In this document: in pieces, positions 50,379 through 60,076 of the stretch
Numbering within the stretch: position 1 is the stretch's first letter
Layout of the letters: the number at the start of each line of letters is the position of its first letter
Source of the DNA: Lasioglossum baleicum
Lineage: Eukaryota; Arthropoda; Insecta; Hymenoptera; Halictidae
Length of the DNA: 64,000 bases
Direction of reading: 5' to 3'
Assembly (NCBI RefSeq): GCF_051020765.1
Contig: NC_134941.1
Coordinates: forward strand, 1,178,001-1,242,000
Program-made: the position numbers and the translations under genes
Notes under the pieces: model-generated
Told to the model about the DNA's origin: nothing
The model's input: only the letters and a program-made list of their open reading frames with translations
Database searches by the model: none

Positions 50379-52655
50379 ATGGCAGACAACTTCGAAGCCC
50401 ACGTTCAAATTCAGCAAGCCATAGAACATGCTCTCAGCAGCCTCAAGAAACTGGGGAAGGGCAGATGGACCAGGTCCATCCTCCAATCGAGAATCGCCAA
50501 CCTTCAGCACCAGTGGAGGAAGTTCGATCACGGGCACACGCAACTGTACACGACCATCCCACGAGAGGCACGTGCGACACTCCCTTACTTCCTGGAGGAC
50601 CACTTCGCCGCAACCGAAGAGGTCTATCTACAGGCGCTATCGCTCCTGACGGCTCATCTCGACGAGCTGACCAGCGACGCCGTAAGTCCGACCGAGTTTC
50701 CGGGCGACGGATACGCGTGTCCGTCGGTCTTCGGGCATCAGTTCATTCCGCGTGTGATTCCGTCGTTCGGCACTCAGTCTTCCATCGACTGTAGCGTTCG
50801 TGATCCTGAAGAGTCTGAGGAAAAGTTGGATTCCTCACTCTCCGCGCTTCCTGAACGCGTCTCGTCTCGATTTGCAGCCGGTTCCTCGCGCGTTCACGCC
50901 GCGACCGCATCGCAACCCTCCACGACGTCGCGTCTTCCATGCCCCATTTGTCGGGCTTCTCATATTTTCAGCTCGTGTCCGAAATTCAAGTCGCGACGCC
51001 CCAGCGGCCGTCGCAACCTCGTCAAACAGTTCTCGCGTTGTGTCAATTGTTTGAGCAATAATCATGCCCGTCCAGACTGTCCAAGTCCATATTCGTGTCG
51101 CGTGTGTAACAAGCGTCACCACTCGTTGTTGCATGAGGACGCCCCTCCTCTGGAGCCTCCTTCTTGGGAATCCTCTTCCGCGTCAGAGTTTCCGACCTCA
51201 GAGGTCAGTTCGCACCTCGCGCCCATTCTCGCGGCTCCGAGTTTAAGAACGAAGCCTCCGTCTTCGGAGTCTTCTGCTTCTTCAGCGGCTCCGTCCTCCG
51301 AGGACACTACGCTCGTCGAGCATACTCTCGCTGCTCCAACCGTAGGAACAGCCTCTCGTTATCCGGACTCCTCTACTTTTTCACCGGTGCCGTTAACCGA
51401 GGTCAATTCGCACCTCGCGTCCACCCTCGCGTTTTCGAGCTCAGACAAAGCGATTCTGTCTCCGTGGGTACCGCTCGTCTCCGCGTGCATGTCAAAAAGC
51501 ACGCACGACATTCGAGCTCTCGTTCACTTTCAACTCCTTTCAAAGTGCATGCCGAAGCGCATGTACGTAGTCCAAACTCTCGCTCATTCCTCGGAATTCT
51601 CACAACTCCTCGCAACGTGCATGTCGACGCGCATGCACATGTTTCGAGCTCTCGCTCACGTCTCGGAGTTCTCACAACTCCTCTCAACGTGCAAGCCGAC
51701 GCGCATGTACGTTTCTCGAGCTCTCGCTCCTTCCTCGGAGTTCTCACAACTCCTCGCAACGTGCATGTCGAAGCACATGGACGTCTCTCGAGCTCTCGCT
51801 CCTTCCTCGGAGTTCTTGCAACTCCTCTCACCGTGCATGCCGAAGCGCATGCACGCCTTTCGAGCTTCCGCTCCTTCCTCGGAGTTTTCGCAACTCCTCG
51901 TAACGTGCATGCCGAAGTGCATGCACGTCGTTCGAGCTCTCGCTCATCTTTCTGAGTTTCTGCAACTTTTTTCAACGTGCATGCCGGAACGCATGCATGA
52001 TGTTCGTTCTCTCGCTCAATCTTCTGCATTGAATTGGGTCGATTCTGATCTATCGAGTTCGACCGCGATTCACCTCGTTCTCGAAGTCGACGTGAATTCC
52101 AGTGTAATTCTGGACCGTCTGCATCGTGTTTTAAGCGGGCAACTCATTGCCCACATTACCATCTTATGTTGGGTCATCTATGACCCCCTTTCAAGTCACT
52201 CGCTCGACCACTCTATCGCACGCAGATCATGTCCGCAACTTCGCTCGGGTTCTCGCATCCCGCTGCATCACTGTGTGGGTCAGTCAAAGTATCCTCCCGT
52301 GACTCCTTTGCCCATTCCCCGCCTAGAACTGCAAGCGGCAGGATTCTCGCGCCTCCGCTCTTGGCGCCTCCAATCTCGCGCGCTTACGCCTACGCTTTCG
52401 CGCACTCACGCCGCCGCTCTCGCACTCTCGTGCTCTCGTGCTCTAGCGCTTTCGCGCCCACAATCTCGCGTACTCGCGCATCCGCTCTCGCGCACTCGCG
52501 CCTCCGCTTCCGCGCCTTCGCACTCGCGTCTCCACTCTCGTGCGCTCGCGCTCGTGCGCCTACGTGTTCGCGCTCTTGCCCATCCGCTCTCGCGCCTCCG
52601 CACTCTCGTGCCCTCGAGCCTCCGCACTCTCGTGCACTCGCACTCTCGCGCCTAA
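50379..52655 (+). CDS. gag: BEL-type Gag with long tandem-repeat tail, 758 residues, intact
   Basis: The ATG at 50379 is the first good start after the PBS. Residues 1-100 are helical and gag-like (IQQAIEHALSSLKKLGKGRW and on). The zinc region has C188/C191/C200, then CVNCLSNNHARPDC (221-234), then C240/C243 with HHSLLH, the three-part Cys/His pattern of BEL/Pao Gag. A Ser/Pro-rich linker follows. Residues about 375-550 are tandem 24-residue units of the type SEFSQLLATCMSKHM. After residue about 635 the chain is Arg/Ser/Leu-rich from a GC-rich CTCGCGC repeat. There is no internal stop. Pol is absent. The repeat tail has no parallel I know of in this family and may simply be an open repeat. 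Confidence 0.8.
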   Translation: MADNFEAHVQIQQAIEHALSSLKKLGKGRWTRSILQSRIANLQHQWRKFDHGHTQLYTTIPREARATLPYFLEDHFAATEEVYLQALSLLTAHLDELTSDAVSPTEFPGDGYACPSVFGHQFIPRVIPSFGTQSSIDCSVRDPEESEEKLDSSLSALPERVSSRFAAGSSRVHAATASQPSTTSRLPCPICRASHIFSSCPKFKSRRPSGRRNLVKQFSRCVNCLSNNHARPDCPSPYSCRVCNKRHHSLLHEDAPPLEPPSWESSSASEFPTSEVSSHLAPILAAPSLRTKPPSSESSASSAAPSSEDTTLVEHTLAAPTVGTASRYPDSSTFSPVPLTEVNSHLASTLAFSSSDKAILSPWVPLVSACMSKSTHDIRALVHFQLLSKCMPKRMYVVQTLAHSSEFSQLLATCMSTRMHMFRALAHVSEFSQLLSTCKPTRMYVSRALAPSSEFSQLLATCMSKHMDVSRALAPSSEFLQLLSPCMPKRMHAFRASAPSSEFSQLLVTCMPKCMHVVRALAHLSEFLQLFSTCMPERMHDVRSLAQSSALNWVDSDLSSSTAIHLVLEVDVNSSVILDRLHRVLSGQLIAHITILCWVIYDPLSSHSLDHSIARRSCPQLRSGSRIPLHHCVGQSKYPPVTPLPIPRLELQAAGFSRLRSWRLQSRALTPTLSRTHAAALALSCSRALALSRPQSRVLAHPLSRTRASASAPSHSRLHSRALALVRLRVRALAHPLSRLRTLVPSSLRTLVHSHSRA
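51512..52025 (+). repeat. 72-bp tandem repeat in the BEL-like gag
   Basis: About seven units begin (A/C)GAGCTCTCGCTC and contain TCGGAGTTCTCACAACTCCT and AACGTGCATGCCGA. The period is a multiple of three, so sense and antisense frames both stay open across it. Several long overlapping frames here are shadows of this. Confidence 0.9.
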
Positions 52656-52760
52656 GCTCTCGCGCAATGGCGCCTCTGCCCTCGCCCTTTCGGGCCCTCG
52701 CGCCTCCGCATCCGCGCCTTCGCGCCTACGCTCTCGCGCTATTGCACCGGCGTGCGATTC
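52340..52760 (+). repeat. GC-rich irregular repeat (CTCTCGCGCNTCCG)
   Basis: Short units such as CTCTCGCGCCTCCG, CACTCTCGTGC and CTTCGCGCC recur irregularly. They form the last part of the gag ORF and continue past its stop. Confidence 0.85.
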
Positions 52761-53287
52761 AAACGTCGCGCCCTCGCTCCGACAGGGCGGGCGGCCCTCG
52801 TTCCCTACACCTTGCGCTAGTTGTATCAATAAATGTAACACCAAATTATGTATAAATGTCTGTAAACGCAGTTCAATCTTTCGCTTCGTTCGCGTTCCTC
52901 TTATACCTAGCGCCTACAGCGATGACGGTCATGGTATTGTAAATGGGTGTCAAATCTGTAAAATTCATCTCAAGCGATCTTACTCATTCATCTGCGTCTA
53001 CATCCAGCGGACCCTCGTTCCCGTGCGTACGCGACTCAACCGTCATGCCCTCGCTCCGTCAAGGCGGGCGGCCCGTAGCGTCATATCCGCGTCATTCCAT
53101 TTCGCATCTTTCCAGTTTTCCACGGCGGGCGGTCTGCCGTTCGGGCCACTCTGGGACTAGCGTGCGCGGGCATTGTAACACGCATTCCCTCTATCGTTTA
53201 AGTTTCGTCGTCGCGATGCCCCCCGTCATCCCATGTTTTCTTGCGATTTCGCTGCGTTTCGAAACTAGTGTTTCGAGGCGGGCGGTA
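52761..53287 (+). other. 3' interior of the BEL-like element with repeated GGCGGGCGG
   Basis: There is no ORF of note. The motif GGCGGGCGG occurs four times (about 52787, 53065, 53123 and 53281), the first two within a longer repeat (GCCCTCGCTCCG(A/T)CA(A/G)GGCGGGCGG). The last copy is the likely polypurine tract. Confidence 0.6.
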
Positions 53288-54025
53288 TGTTCAAGATTCG
53301 AATTGTGAATTTGCCGGTCGGCACGCCAACCGTCGAGCCCCGTTCGCTCTGCTCTTTTTTCAACCCTGTTTAGAGTCGCGTAGCGATCATGCGTAACCGT
53401 AGCGCGAGGCTACGGTGTGTTTGTCAGCTCCCATCACCGGCAAATCTCCACTATTCGAATCTTGAACCGTCGTCTTCCCGGATCACGCGATCGATCCGGA
53501 ACCAATCGCGTGCGACCCCGCCTGCCGTTTCGGCGAATATTTAAAGGCCCTCCCTTGGCGGAGCGAGCCTCTTCCCATCAGTTCTTCGAGTTAAGACAAT
53601 CGGTCAAGTAACACAGTCTCATTTTTATCTACGTTGTTTGTTCGCGACGATCACCGCACTTTCTGGAACTATCCATTCGCCAATTCTTTCGAGTCGCAGA
53701 CGATTCGGTTTGTTCGCGTCGGGATCCGGGATTCTTCCCGCGCCAAGATCTCCGACGAACGCGTGAAGATCTCCGTCCGCGGCGGCCCTTGTCAAGGTTC
53801 GCACAAGATCTCCGTCGCGCTCCAAGGCAGACCCTCGCACGCGCAAGAATTCCGTAGTTTCGATCCAGTCGGCGACTCCAGTTTGAAATAAAGTGCAGTG
53901 TGAACTCCACTCTGAAACTAATATCTCTCCCTCATTCTCACGATCCTTTTCATTGCCGTCCTCGCGCGCTCATTACTGAGCGGTTCCAGCGTCAGGCGCC
54001 TCCGACCGTCGGTCGACGCCGAACA
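53288..54025 (+). repeat. 3' LTR of the BEL-like element
   Basis: A 738-base copy of the left LTR, ending CGAACA and followed by ACATC. Confidence 0.95.
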
Positions 54026-54030
54026 ACATC

Positions 54031-54194
54031 TATTCTATTTAAATGTCACACGTCAATTGAGAAACATTCAGGCTAGAAATTGAATGATATATGGAACAAA
54101 TAAATAACGGGTTTATAAATAAACTGAACTATACAAATATTAAATCGATCGTTCCTTGAGTGAAACAATAGATTCATTTTGACATATTTCAACA
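54031..54194 (-). repeat. Copia 5' LTR, outer part
   Basis: On the minus strand the LTR starts TGTTGAAATATGTC at 54194, resembling the start of Drosophila copia LTRs. It continues to the ACATC duplication at 54026-54030, then resumes at 49570. Confidence 0.7.
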
Positions 54195-54526
54195 ATAAAT
54201 AATAATAATTTACAATGATTGTGTTCACAACATTTAGAATTTTGCAGAAAAAATAACATTAATAAATATTATTACTTAATACAATATTTTTTTTTTGCGG
54301 AAATAGTAACATTAAGGGTGCGCCGTAGCAACATACTACAACTACAAAAATTTTAATAGAATTAAAATATAATTTATAATTTCTTTATTAATTTATCTGT
54401 CACCTCCTTCACATTTTACATTTATCTTCGTAGCGGATGAAGCTTTTTCGTAGCATACAAATTTAATGAAACCTTACTCTAAAAAAGATTTAAATCATGA
54501 AAAATCAAGCTGTTTCATATTCTCTA

Positions 54527-54838
54527 TCAGTGTCTTTCCTGCGAGTAGTAATACTTGGCATAACTGTTCCTAACAGCTTTGGTTTGCGAGGTAATGTTTG
54601 TTCGTTGTTGTATTTGCATCAAAGGACATCTATTCATTACCCCAATCTGATATAAATAATCGGTCTCATTCTCGTCTATTAGAAAATTATGCAGATGGCA
54701 GCACGTTAAAGTAACAATACTCGCTTTATTTGGATCTAGGTTCATAGTAGTTAATAGAACTCTAAACCATGCTGCCAATATGCCGAAGGTATTTGCTACA
54801 GCTGAACGAGCCGAGGACAATTTTTTGTTGAAAACCAC
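54527..54838 (-). pseudogene. Harbinger transposase C-terminal fragment (R2)
   Basis: Reads FNKKLSSARSAVANTFGILA, AWFRVLLTTMNLDPNKASIV, LTCCHLHNFLIDENETDYLY and closes VRNSYAKYYYSQERH. SSAR-x2-VEN-x-FGILA-x-FR and CC-LHNFL are the C-terminal hallmarks of Harbinger nucleases. The catalytic part is missing. The homologous piece in R1 (40140-40338) is shorter. Confidence 0.85.
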
Positions 54839-55078
54839 TTGTTTTTCATGATTTAAATCTTTTTTGTAATTGGTGTAATTGGTAATTGCAATTATTTTGG
54901 CTCAACCAGTAATTGTAATTGCGGATTACGATTACAATTACAGTAATTGTGAAAGAAGTAATTGTAATTGAGTCTGACAATTACTTCAGTGTAATTGTTC
55001 TTTTAAACCACTAATTTTTATGTTTTGGACCATTTCACCGTTATCTTGTTGTAATTATAGTCCACTTTTGTACATGTA
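54839..55078. repeat. TAATTG-rich simple sequence
   Basis: Repeated (G)TAATTGTAATTG units over about 230 bases, present in R2 and largely replaced by pogo sequence in R1. Confidence 0.8.
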
Positions 55079-55399
55079 ATTGAAGATGTAATTAATTACT
55101 CATGTAATTAATTCCTGCCCAACTCTGTACTAGGTACCATTACGCTTTTAGCGTATCCATGTAGCCAGGGCCGCTTGGCCCGTTTTTCTTATTACTTCCT
55201 GTATTACCAACTAATACTTATCACTTCTTATTGCGTTATATATAAAATAGTGATTCTTAAAAAATATTCTCTTATGTTATGTAATGACAAAATTCAATCG
55301 TTCTTTTTGAGATCGTTAGTAGGAAACGGAAAATTAATTATTTTATTTACATCAACAAAAACAACAACAACAACATTACACAGTCAACAGTAACAAAGA

Positions 55400-56188
55400 T
55401 TATTCTGTGTAATTCGCGAAATATTGAGCTGCCGACGACGTGGAGACAGACGAGCCTGGTAGGATTTGTGTTTGATTAATTTGAACAGAGTCCCTATCAA
55501 GGGTTTCCATTTCTGCCTCAAACAGTATCTCATATATTGCTTTCTCTGCCAATCTTTTTTGCATTGGCTCAAGAGTTTTTAATTTGTTCGCCCAGATCTT
55601 CGCTATATTCAAATATTCATCATCTTGAGATGAATTATTCGTATTCGATTGAGATAAATAATCACAAGCCACTTGAAGGAGTTCATTTTGTTTGGCTATG
55701 GAGTTTTGAGCTTTTTTCTTTGCCGGCGGTGGATAAGACGTAATTGTAGAGTACGATGTTCCTGGTGTTACAAATTCCTGAGATTCCTGTAACGCAAGTC
55801 GTTGCGCGTCAGCCATTTTGACCTGTGCTAATCCTTGTTTATTTTTACATTCTCCAACTACATGACCTTGTTCGCCACATTTAAAGCAGGCGCCCTTTTC
55901 TCGTCTAGGCATTTTACAGTCCTTTGAAATGTGCCCAAAGTTGCTGCAACTGTAGCACCTCATCTTCACTTGCGCTGCATCTGGTAATACCAATGCCTTT
56001 GCTTCAGATTGAAATCTTCGCTCGTATCCCTTAAACGTAGGCACGATTCCTCGATTTGAACGATCTTCATTAATTAGATTGATATTTTCAAATGCATTCA
56101 ATAACGCTGCTGCAGTTTGAAATTGTTGCAGCCTCGCTTGATTCCGTTGTTGAACATTGGGAATACCATCTATGACGTATTCTAACAT
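55400..56188 (-). CDS. gag: Gag zinc knuckles fused in frame to a BESS-like tail (R2), intact
   Basis: The 262-residue frame has LEYVIDGIPNVQQRNQARLQ, a segment to FKGYERRFQSEAKALVLP, and two CCHC knuckles (CYSCSNFGHISKDC about residues 77-90; CFKCGEQGHVVGEC about 100-113). Then comes STITSYPPPAKKKAQNSIAK, a Ser/Asn/Asp spacer and YLNIAKIWANKLKTLEPMQK, RLAEKAIYEILFEAEMETLD. Up to about residue 130 it is retroviral-type gag. From about 145 it matches the style of BESS tails of Harbinger-linked MADF proteins. The same fusion is in R1. It lies in a single open frame here, so a chimeric protein could be made. Confidence 0.75.
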   Translation of the reverse strand: MLEYVIDGIPNVQQRNQARLQQFQTAAALLNAFENINLINEDRSNRGIVPTFKGYERRFQSEAKALVLPDAAQVKMRCYSCSNFGHISKDCKMPRREKGACFKCGEQGHVVGECKNKQGLAQVKMADAQRLALQESQEFVTPGTSYSTITSYPPPAKKKAQNSIAKQNELLQVACDYLSQSNTNNSSQDDEYLNIAKIWANKLKTLEPMQKRLAEKAIYEILFEAEMETLDRDSVQINQTQILPGSSVSTSSAAQYFANYTE

Positions 56189-56286
56189 TTCTTCTTCGTT
56201 AACTGGAACAAGATTTTCAAGAATGATCTTTTCATGAAAAAATATGTACTAAATTTTTCATTCAATTGCCACATTCTCTCCTCAAA

Positions 56287-56859
56287 TTACCTTCTTAGGT
56301 TTAATTTGCTCTGACGATGGTCGAACACCTTGCGCATTTCGAGTAGAATTTCATTCACACTCATTTGAATATGTTCTGGGCGAGAATGGAACCAATCAAA
56401 CGCTTTTCCTTTAAAGCGTGCTGCAATTAAAATTTTCGATACAAGTTCACTCAACTGATACGTCGAAATTAACAAATTTACCTGTCTCTCCCAATTTTTG
56501 AACGAACCTTCAGACCCATTGAAATCACACACATTCAGTAGTTCACAGACTGCTTTTACACCAATATTAGGTTGTGTTCGTGAAGAATTGACGTCCATTT
56601 CGGTTGCACGGCGAAGGACTTCGATTTCTCGCGCAGCGACTTGCAACTCCCTTTCCATTATCTGCCGCTCTCTTCTCACGAATTCAACTTCACGCAGCAA
56701 ATCATTTGTACTATCGTTTCGATTAATTGCTGTGTTTGCATCAATCGTACCATCTAACGTGTCATCCCTAATGTCCAAATTTTCAGCTTCCTCAATCCAA
56801 TCCGGATCTGCTTCTTGCAATTTCGCGATTAACTCTGCTTTATTGCCCGAAGTTTGCAA
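56287..56859 (-). CDS. gag: Gag N-terminal ORF (R2)
   Basis: The 190-residue product begins MQTSGNKAELIAKLQEADPD, has an acidic stretch, a coiled coil (LREVEFVRRERQIMERELQV...), then a capsid-like part (FNGSEGSFKNWERQVNLLIS; KGKAFDWFHSRPEHIQMSV). It ends at a TAA found at the same place in R1, where the relative at 38.9 kb has an acidic codon. The stop thus predates the duplication. Just after it the frame continues (FEERMWQLNEKFSTYF) towards the second gag ORF with a one-base slip in an A run. Confidence 0.75.
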   Translation of the reverse strand: MQTSGNKAELIAKLQEADPDWIEEAENLDIRDDTLDGTIDANTAINRNDSTNDLLREVEFVRRERQIMERELQVAAREIEVLRRATEMDVNSSRTQPNIGVKAVCELLNVCDFNGSEGSFKNWERQVNLLISTYQLSELVSKILIAARFKGKAFDWFHSRPEHIQMSVNEILLEMRKVFDHRQSKLNLRR

Positions 56860-57025
56860 CCCTCTCCGTTACAGAATAGCTTTAAGCTCAATGAGTTTTA
56901 AATCTTGGGGATTCCTCATATTTTCCAAAAACGAATTTTACCGAAACTCAATTCACTGAGTAAGTACTTCGACAAACTCACTTTCACACGATTACAGGAC
57001 TTTAATTCTTTGCGCACACTAGCTC

Positions 57026-57040
57026 GAATCCCACTTCTGA
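57026..57040 (-). other. PBS-like sequence of R2
   Basis: On the minus strand TCAGAAGTGGGATTC resembles the tRNA-Leu-complementary PBS of the gypsy element at 9467-9488, but lacks the leading TGGTG. It is therefore an eroded or variant site. Confidence 0.5.
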
Positions 57041-57044
57041 TTTT

Positions 57045-57167
57045 TGTAGGGCTTTTATAAAAGCGATTTATTATTTTCTATTCGATTTACAGATGTTGAT
57101 CAATTGACATTCAGAGAAGTACTGCTGTCTTCTGTCTAAATGTGTTACCCCAATTACCTAGGTAACA
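57045..57167 (-). repeat. Candidate short LTR of R2
   Basis: TGTAGGGCTTT...GGTAACA (123 bases, plus strand) stands next to the PBS-like site, with TG...CA ends. No second copy is in the window, so the LTR call rests on position only. Confidence 0.4.
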
Positions 57168-57350
57168 ACCATCAACTATAAACTACTACACAATTATTAT
57201 TATTATTATTATATACGGACCGAGGTCCTTTTTTTCAGATGTATACAGTTTTTACAGTATAACTGATAAAAAAAAAGAAAACATAATAAAAATTAACCTA
57301 AAATTTACATAAGAATGGACACGCGCGAAACTAAACAAATACAGGTGCGA

Positions 57351-57536
57351 TTAACAAATAGTATTGCGTAATTTTGTTTTGAATGCCTGTAACGTGCCTT
57401 TAAAAAGATCAATATTGTTATAAAATAAGTTAGAGCTAGCAATAATGCGATTTAATGGATTTAATACTCCATATGAGGATTTGGATTTCATTGTTTGAAA
57501 TCCTGCTCTTGTTCTCAAAACTCTTACATAGAACAA
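57351..57536 (-). pseudogene. Non-LTR retrotransposon RT C-terminal fragment
   Basis: The minus strand reads VRVLRTRAGFQTMKSKSSYG, VLNPLNRIIASSNLFYNNID, LFKGTLQAFKTKLRNTIC. The R-TR-x(3)F-T-x(3)-S-YG pattern and the closing SLxxFKxxLxxxL are typical of the very end of CR1/jockey-like RT proteins. An ATT microsatellite (57186-57212) lies about 140 bases downstream. Confidence 0.5.
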
Positions 57537-57599
57537 GTGAATATTTAAACGGGAATTATTGGCGAACGCAGCTGCAAGTTATTCCGTTTTAACTAAAAA

Positions 57600-58396
57600 A
57601 TAAGAAATTAAATATAAATAAAGGAGGAACCAAATATATATAATATAAAAACCCGTTTTATTCATGTTTCTTTCTGTGATGTCGAGTCACACTCGACAAA
57701 GGAGTTAAGCATATGAAGAAAAGCTATTCTGATTTAAAAATAAATGATTTCTGAAATAATTGTAAAGGGTAGTTGAGAAGTGCGTAGTATCATTCGAAAC
57801 TTTTTAATAGCGTCCATGAGCGTTGTGTACCATTCGCTTTGCCATGATCCTTGTTTCTCCTTTTTCTATCAGTATGGTCAGCTAATATCTCAATCGTCGA
57901 AGGGGTTTTCGTCGATGCCTCACAACCATGTATCCGCGTGTACATACATATGTAGCACGTGTAGTGTAGGTACAAGGGTATGGGTTGATAATGCGCAGCC
58001 ATTTTCATTTGCCGGGCCGCGCAATCCACGTGGGTAGGTAGGTACTTGTACATTAGGAGTTTGAACTGGTACATAGGTACAGGCAGTCGTTACAAAAGCA
58101 GCGGCCATTACGAGTATTACAGCGGCGGTTCGCGCGGCACGTCAAAGAGCGCTCATTAAATGCTGGCAATTAACTGCGGGCTAAGCTCTCGAGCCTTCGC
58201 TCTTCTCTCTCGTCTGTGCTCGCAGAGCTGTGACTAGTCCCTCGACCTCGCTCGCACTCGCGCTTTCCACGTTGGAGCTCGCGGCTGTAAAAGCGAGTCA
58301 GTTCTGAGACTTGGGCCCACACGCTTTAATGAGCCGCCTTGCCAACAAGAACGATCGGCATGCGACCCATCTATCACCCCTTGCGACACTGTTATT
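57600..58396. other. Spacer, no gene seen
   Basis: A run of short frames on both strands without motifs. A CT/GC-rich stretch lies near 58180-58290. Confidence 0.4.
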
Positions 58397-58603
58397 TAAC
58401 GCTTTGTATTTTGACACGGTTTTACTTGTAATTTGCACTAAACCTCGGAGCAAGTGTTACTCTAATTGTTTGACCCGCGACACCGGGGCTGCTTCCACCA
58501 AACGAATCGACACACCGTTTCGGCCGTTTCTATAAAATCGTTGGAGTTCATTAAAAAATCACGCAACGTTCAAGTCTCTTCAAGCAATGTATCCGCTTTG
58601 TAG
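58397..58603. repeat. Local duplicate copy 1
   Basis: CTTTGTATTTTGACACGGTT ... to TCAAGTCTCTTCAAGCAATG. It recurs at 58838-58954 and 59888-59970, where it is split by a 933-base insertion. It is followed in both copies by a Tc1-like terminus. Confidence 0.85.
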
Positions 58604-58830
58604 CTATACAGTGAGTAACGAAAGTATTCGACGTTCTGAAATGGAAAGTTTCACGCTTAAAAAATACGAGTCATATTACGAATTACAAAACATTTTTATT
58701 TCTATAGTAATGTATAAGTATCAGGATTGCACATGTTAAATTTAAAGTCTCTCTGGTAACATAAACAATACTTATAAAACGTTTCTTAGTAACATAGGCT
58801 AAATGAATGCCACAAAAGTATTTGAACGAC
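58604..58830 (+). repeat. Solo Tc1-like terminal segment
   Basis: It starts TATACAGTGAGTAACGAAAG and continues GTTTCACGCTTAAAAAATAC ... CACAAAAGTATTTGAACGAC. The same sequence begins the longer element at 59993. Confidence 0.75.
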
Positions 58831-58954
58831 TAAACGACGCTTTGTATTTTGACACGGTTTTACTTGTAATTTGCACTAAACCTCGGAGCAAGTGTTACTC
58901 TAATTGTTTGACCCGCGACACCGCGGCTGCTTCTACCAAACGAATCGACACAGT

Positions 58955-59887
58955 GCGTCGGAATGGCTGTTTTTTGGACAAAATTCCATATCTTAAATAC
59001 TATAAGTCGTATAAAAAAATGTTTCAAATAAAAGTTATAGGGTATAAGGAGGAGTATTTGATGATTGTATTTGTTTGGTATTGTTGTAACCTTGAGAAGC
59101 TCTATGAAAGTCACTTTTAAAATTTCATACGGTAATGTACATTTTTGATTATGTATTCTAATAGGTGAGGTTAAGACATTTTCAAAACACTACAAAAACG
59201 TTATTTTTGCATAAACCGTTGTCAAGATATACGCATCCAAAGTTGGCGTACCGTCTATAGTGGTATTGATTATATGTATTATTACAAGTGAAACAAAAGT
59301 CAAAATCGACTGTTTAGTAACGTGTTTATTTTCGTACGATTTTATAATAAATAATAATGATAATAATAACCATTTCTCGAAAATCTGTGCGTACGTGATT
59401 TCTGTGGGTGTCTTCCTAAATAAATATTGTTTTAAATTTGGGGAGCAAGCTTGAGCAGAAAATTTTTACAGAATTCGATAAAGAATAGTCTTGCGAATAT
59501 TTTCTAGTAAAAATCACAAGACATTTTTTAGCTTTTTTACGAAAAGCTTAGTTAAAGTTATAAGAATTTTCGATTTCGCGTTTTAACAAACGGATCACTT
59601 TGAATCAATAAAATACGATAAATAATAATTGTAAAAACTGCTAGGGAGCCAAAATAACTAGTACACACCTTGAACTAAATGATCCATCGCAAATTATTCA
59701 ATTTTTCGCTTTACAATACGTTGTATAATGTTTTCCCTTTATGCGCGTACTTGAGGTTATATGTAACACAACAAAAATTGACGTGTCGGATTATGACGGA
59801 AGGAACATGTTCTGTTTCAATCGATGTTCAGATATACATTTTAAAAATATTGATATTTTTATTTTTGCCCTCTTGGCCGATGCACTG
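58955..59887. mobile_element. Possible Transib-type insertion (933 bp)
   Basis: The insertion splits the second local duplicate. Its ends read CACAGTGCGTCGG and, inverted, CACAGTGCATCGG. CGACA(CA) occurs at both borders, and the uninterrupted copy at 58501 has a single CGACACA. With CACAGTG termini and a 5-bp CGACA duplication this fits Transib if one CA was lost from the left border. The interior is AT-rich and noncoding. Confidence 0.5.
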
Positions 59888-60076
59888 TGCGACACACCGT
59901 TTCGGCCGTTCTATAAAATCGTTGAAATTCATTAAAAAATCACGCAACGTTCAAGTCTCTTCAAGCAATGTTTACAGTAAGACGGACCTTAGCTATACAG
60001 TGAGCCACGAAAGTATTCGAACGCTCTGGAATGGAAAGTTTCACGCTTAAAAAATACGAGTCATATTACTAATTAC

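Larger units (their letters stand above)
49576..54025 (+). mobile_element. Young gag-only BEL-like LTR retrotransposon
   Basis: LTRs at 49576-50313 and 53288-54025 (738 bases each) look identical. ACATC flanks the unit (49571-49575, 54026-54030), a 5-bp duplication. A tRNA-Tyr-like PBS follows the left LTR and a purine-rich GAGGCGGGCGG precedes the right one. The 3-kb interior has one long ORF (50379-52655) with gag features and no protease, RT or integrase. It is non-autonomous but recently mobile, so partner enzymes must be supplied in trans. It splits the copia 5' LTR. Confidence 0.9.
54195..57167 (-). mobile_element. Repeat copy R2 (gag-BESS element with LTR)
   Basis: R2 is the more complete partner of R1 (39806-44897). 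On the minus strand it has a short LTR (57045-57167), a PBS-like sequence, a two-part gag ending in a BESS-like tail, and further on a Harbinger transposase C terminus (54527-54838). It shows the empty site of the Harbinger element that splits R1. No pol was found. Confidence 0.65.

Noticed and set aside
51164..52029. Long overlapping sense and antisense ORFs (263 and 208 codons) in the BEL-like element
   Set aside because: The 72-bp repeat keeps several frames open; only the 50379-52655 frame carries the gag start and zinc region.
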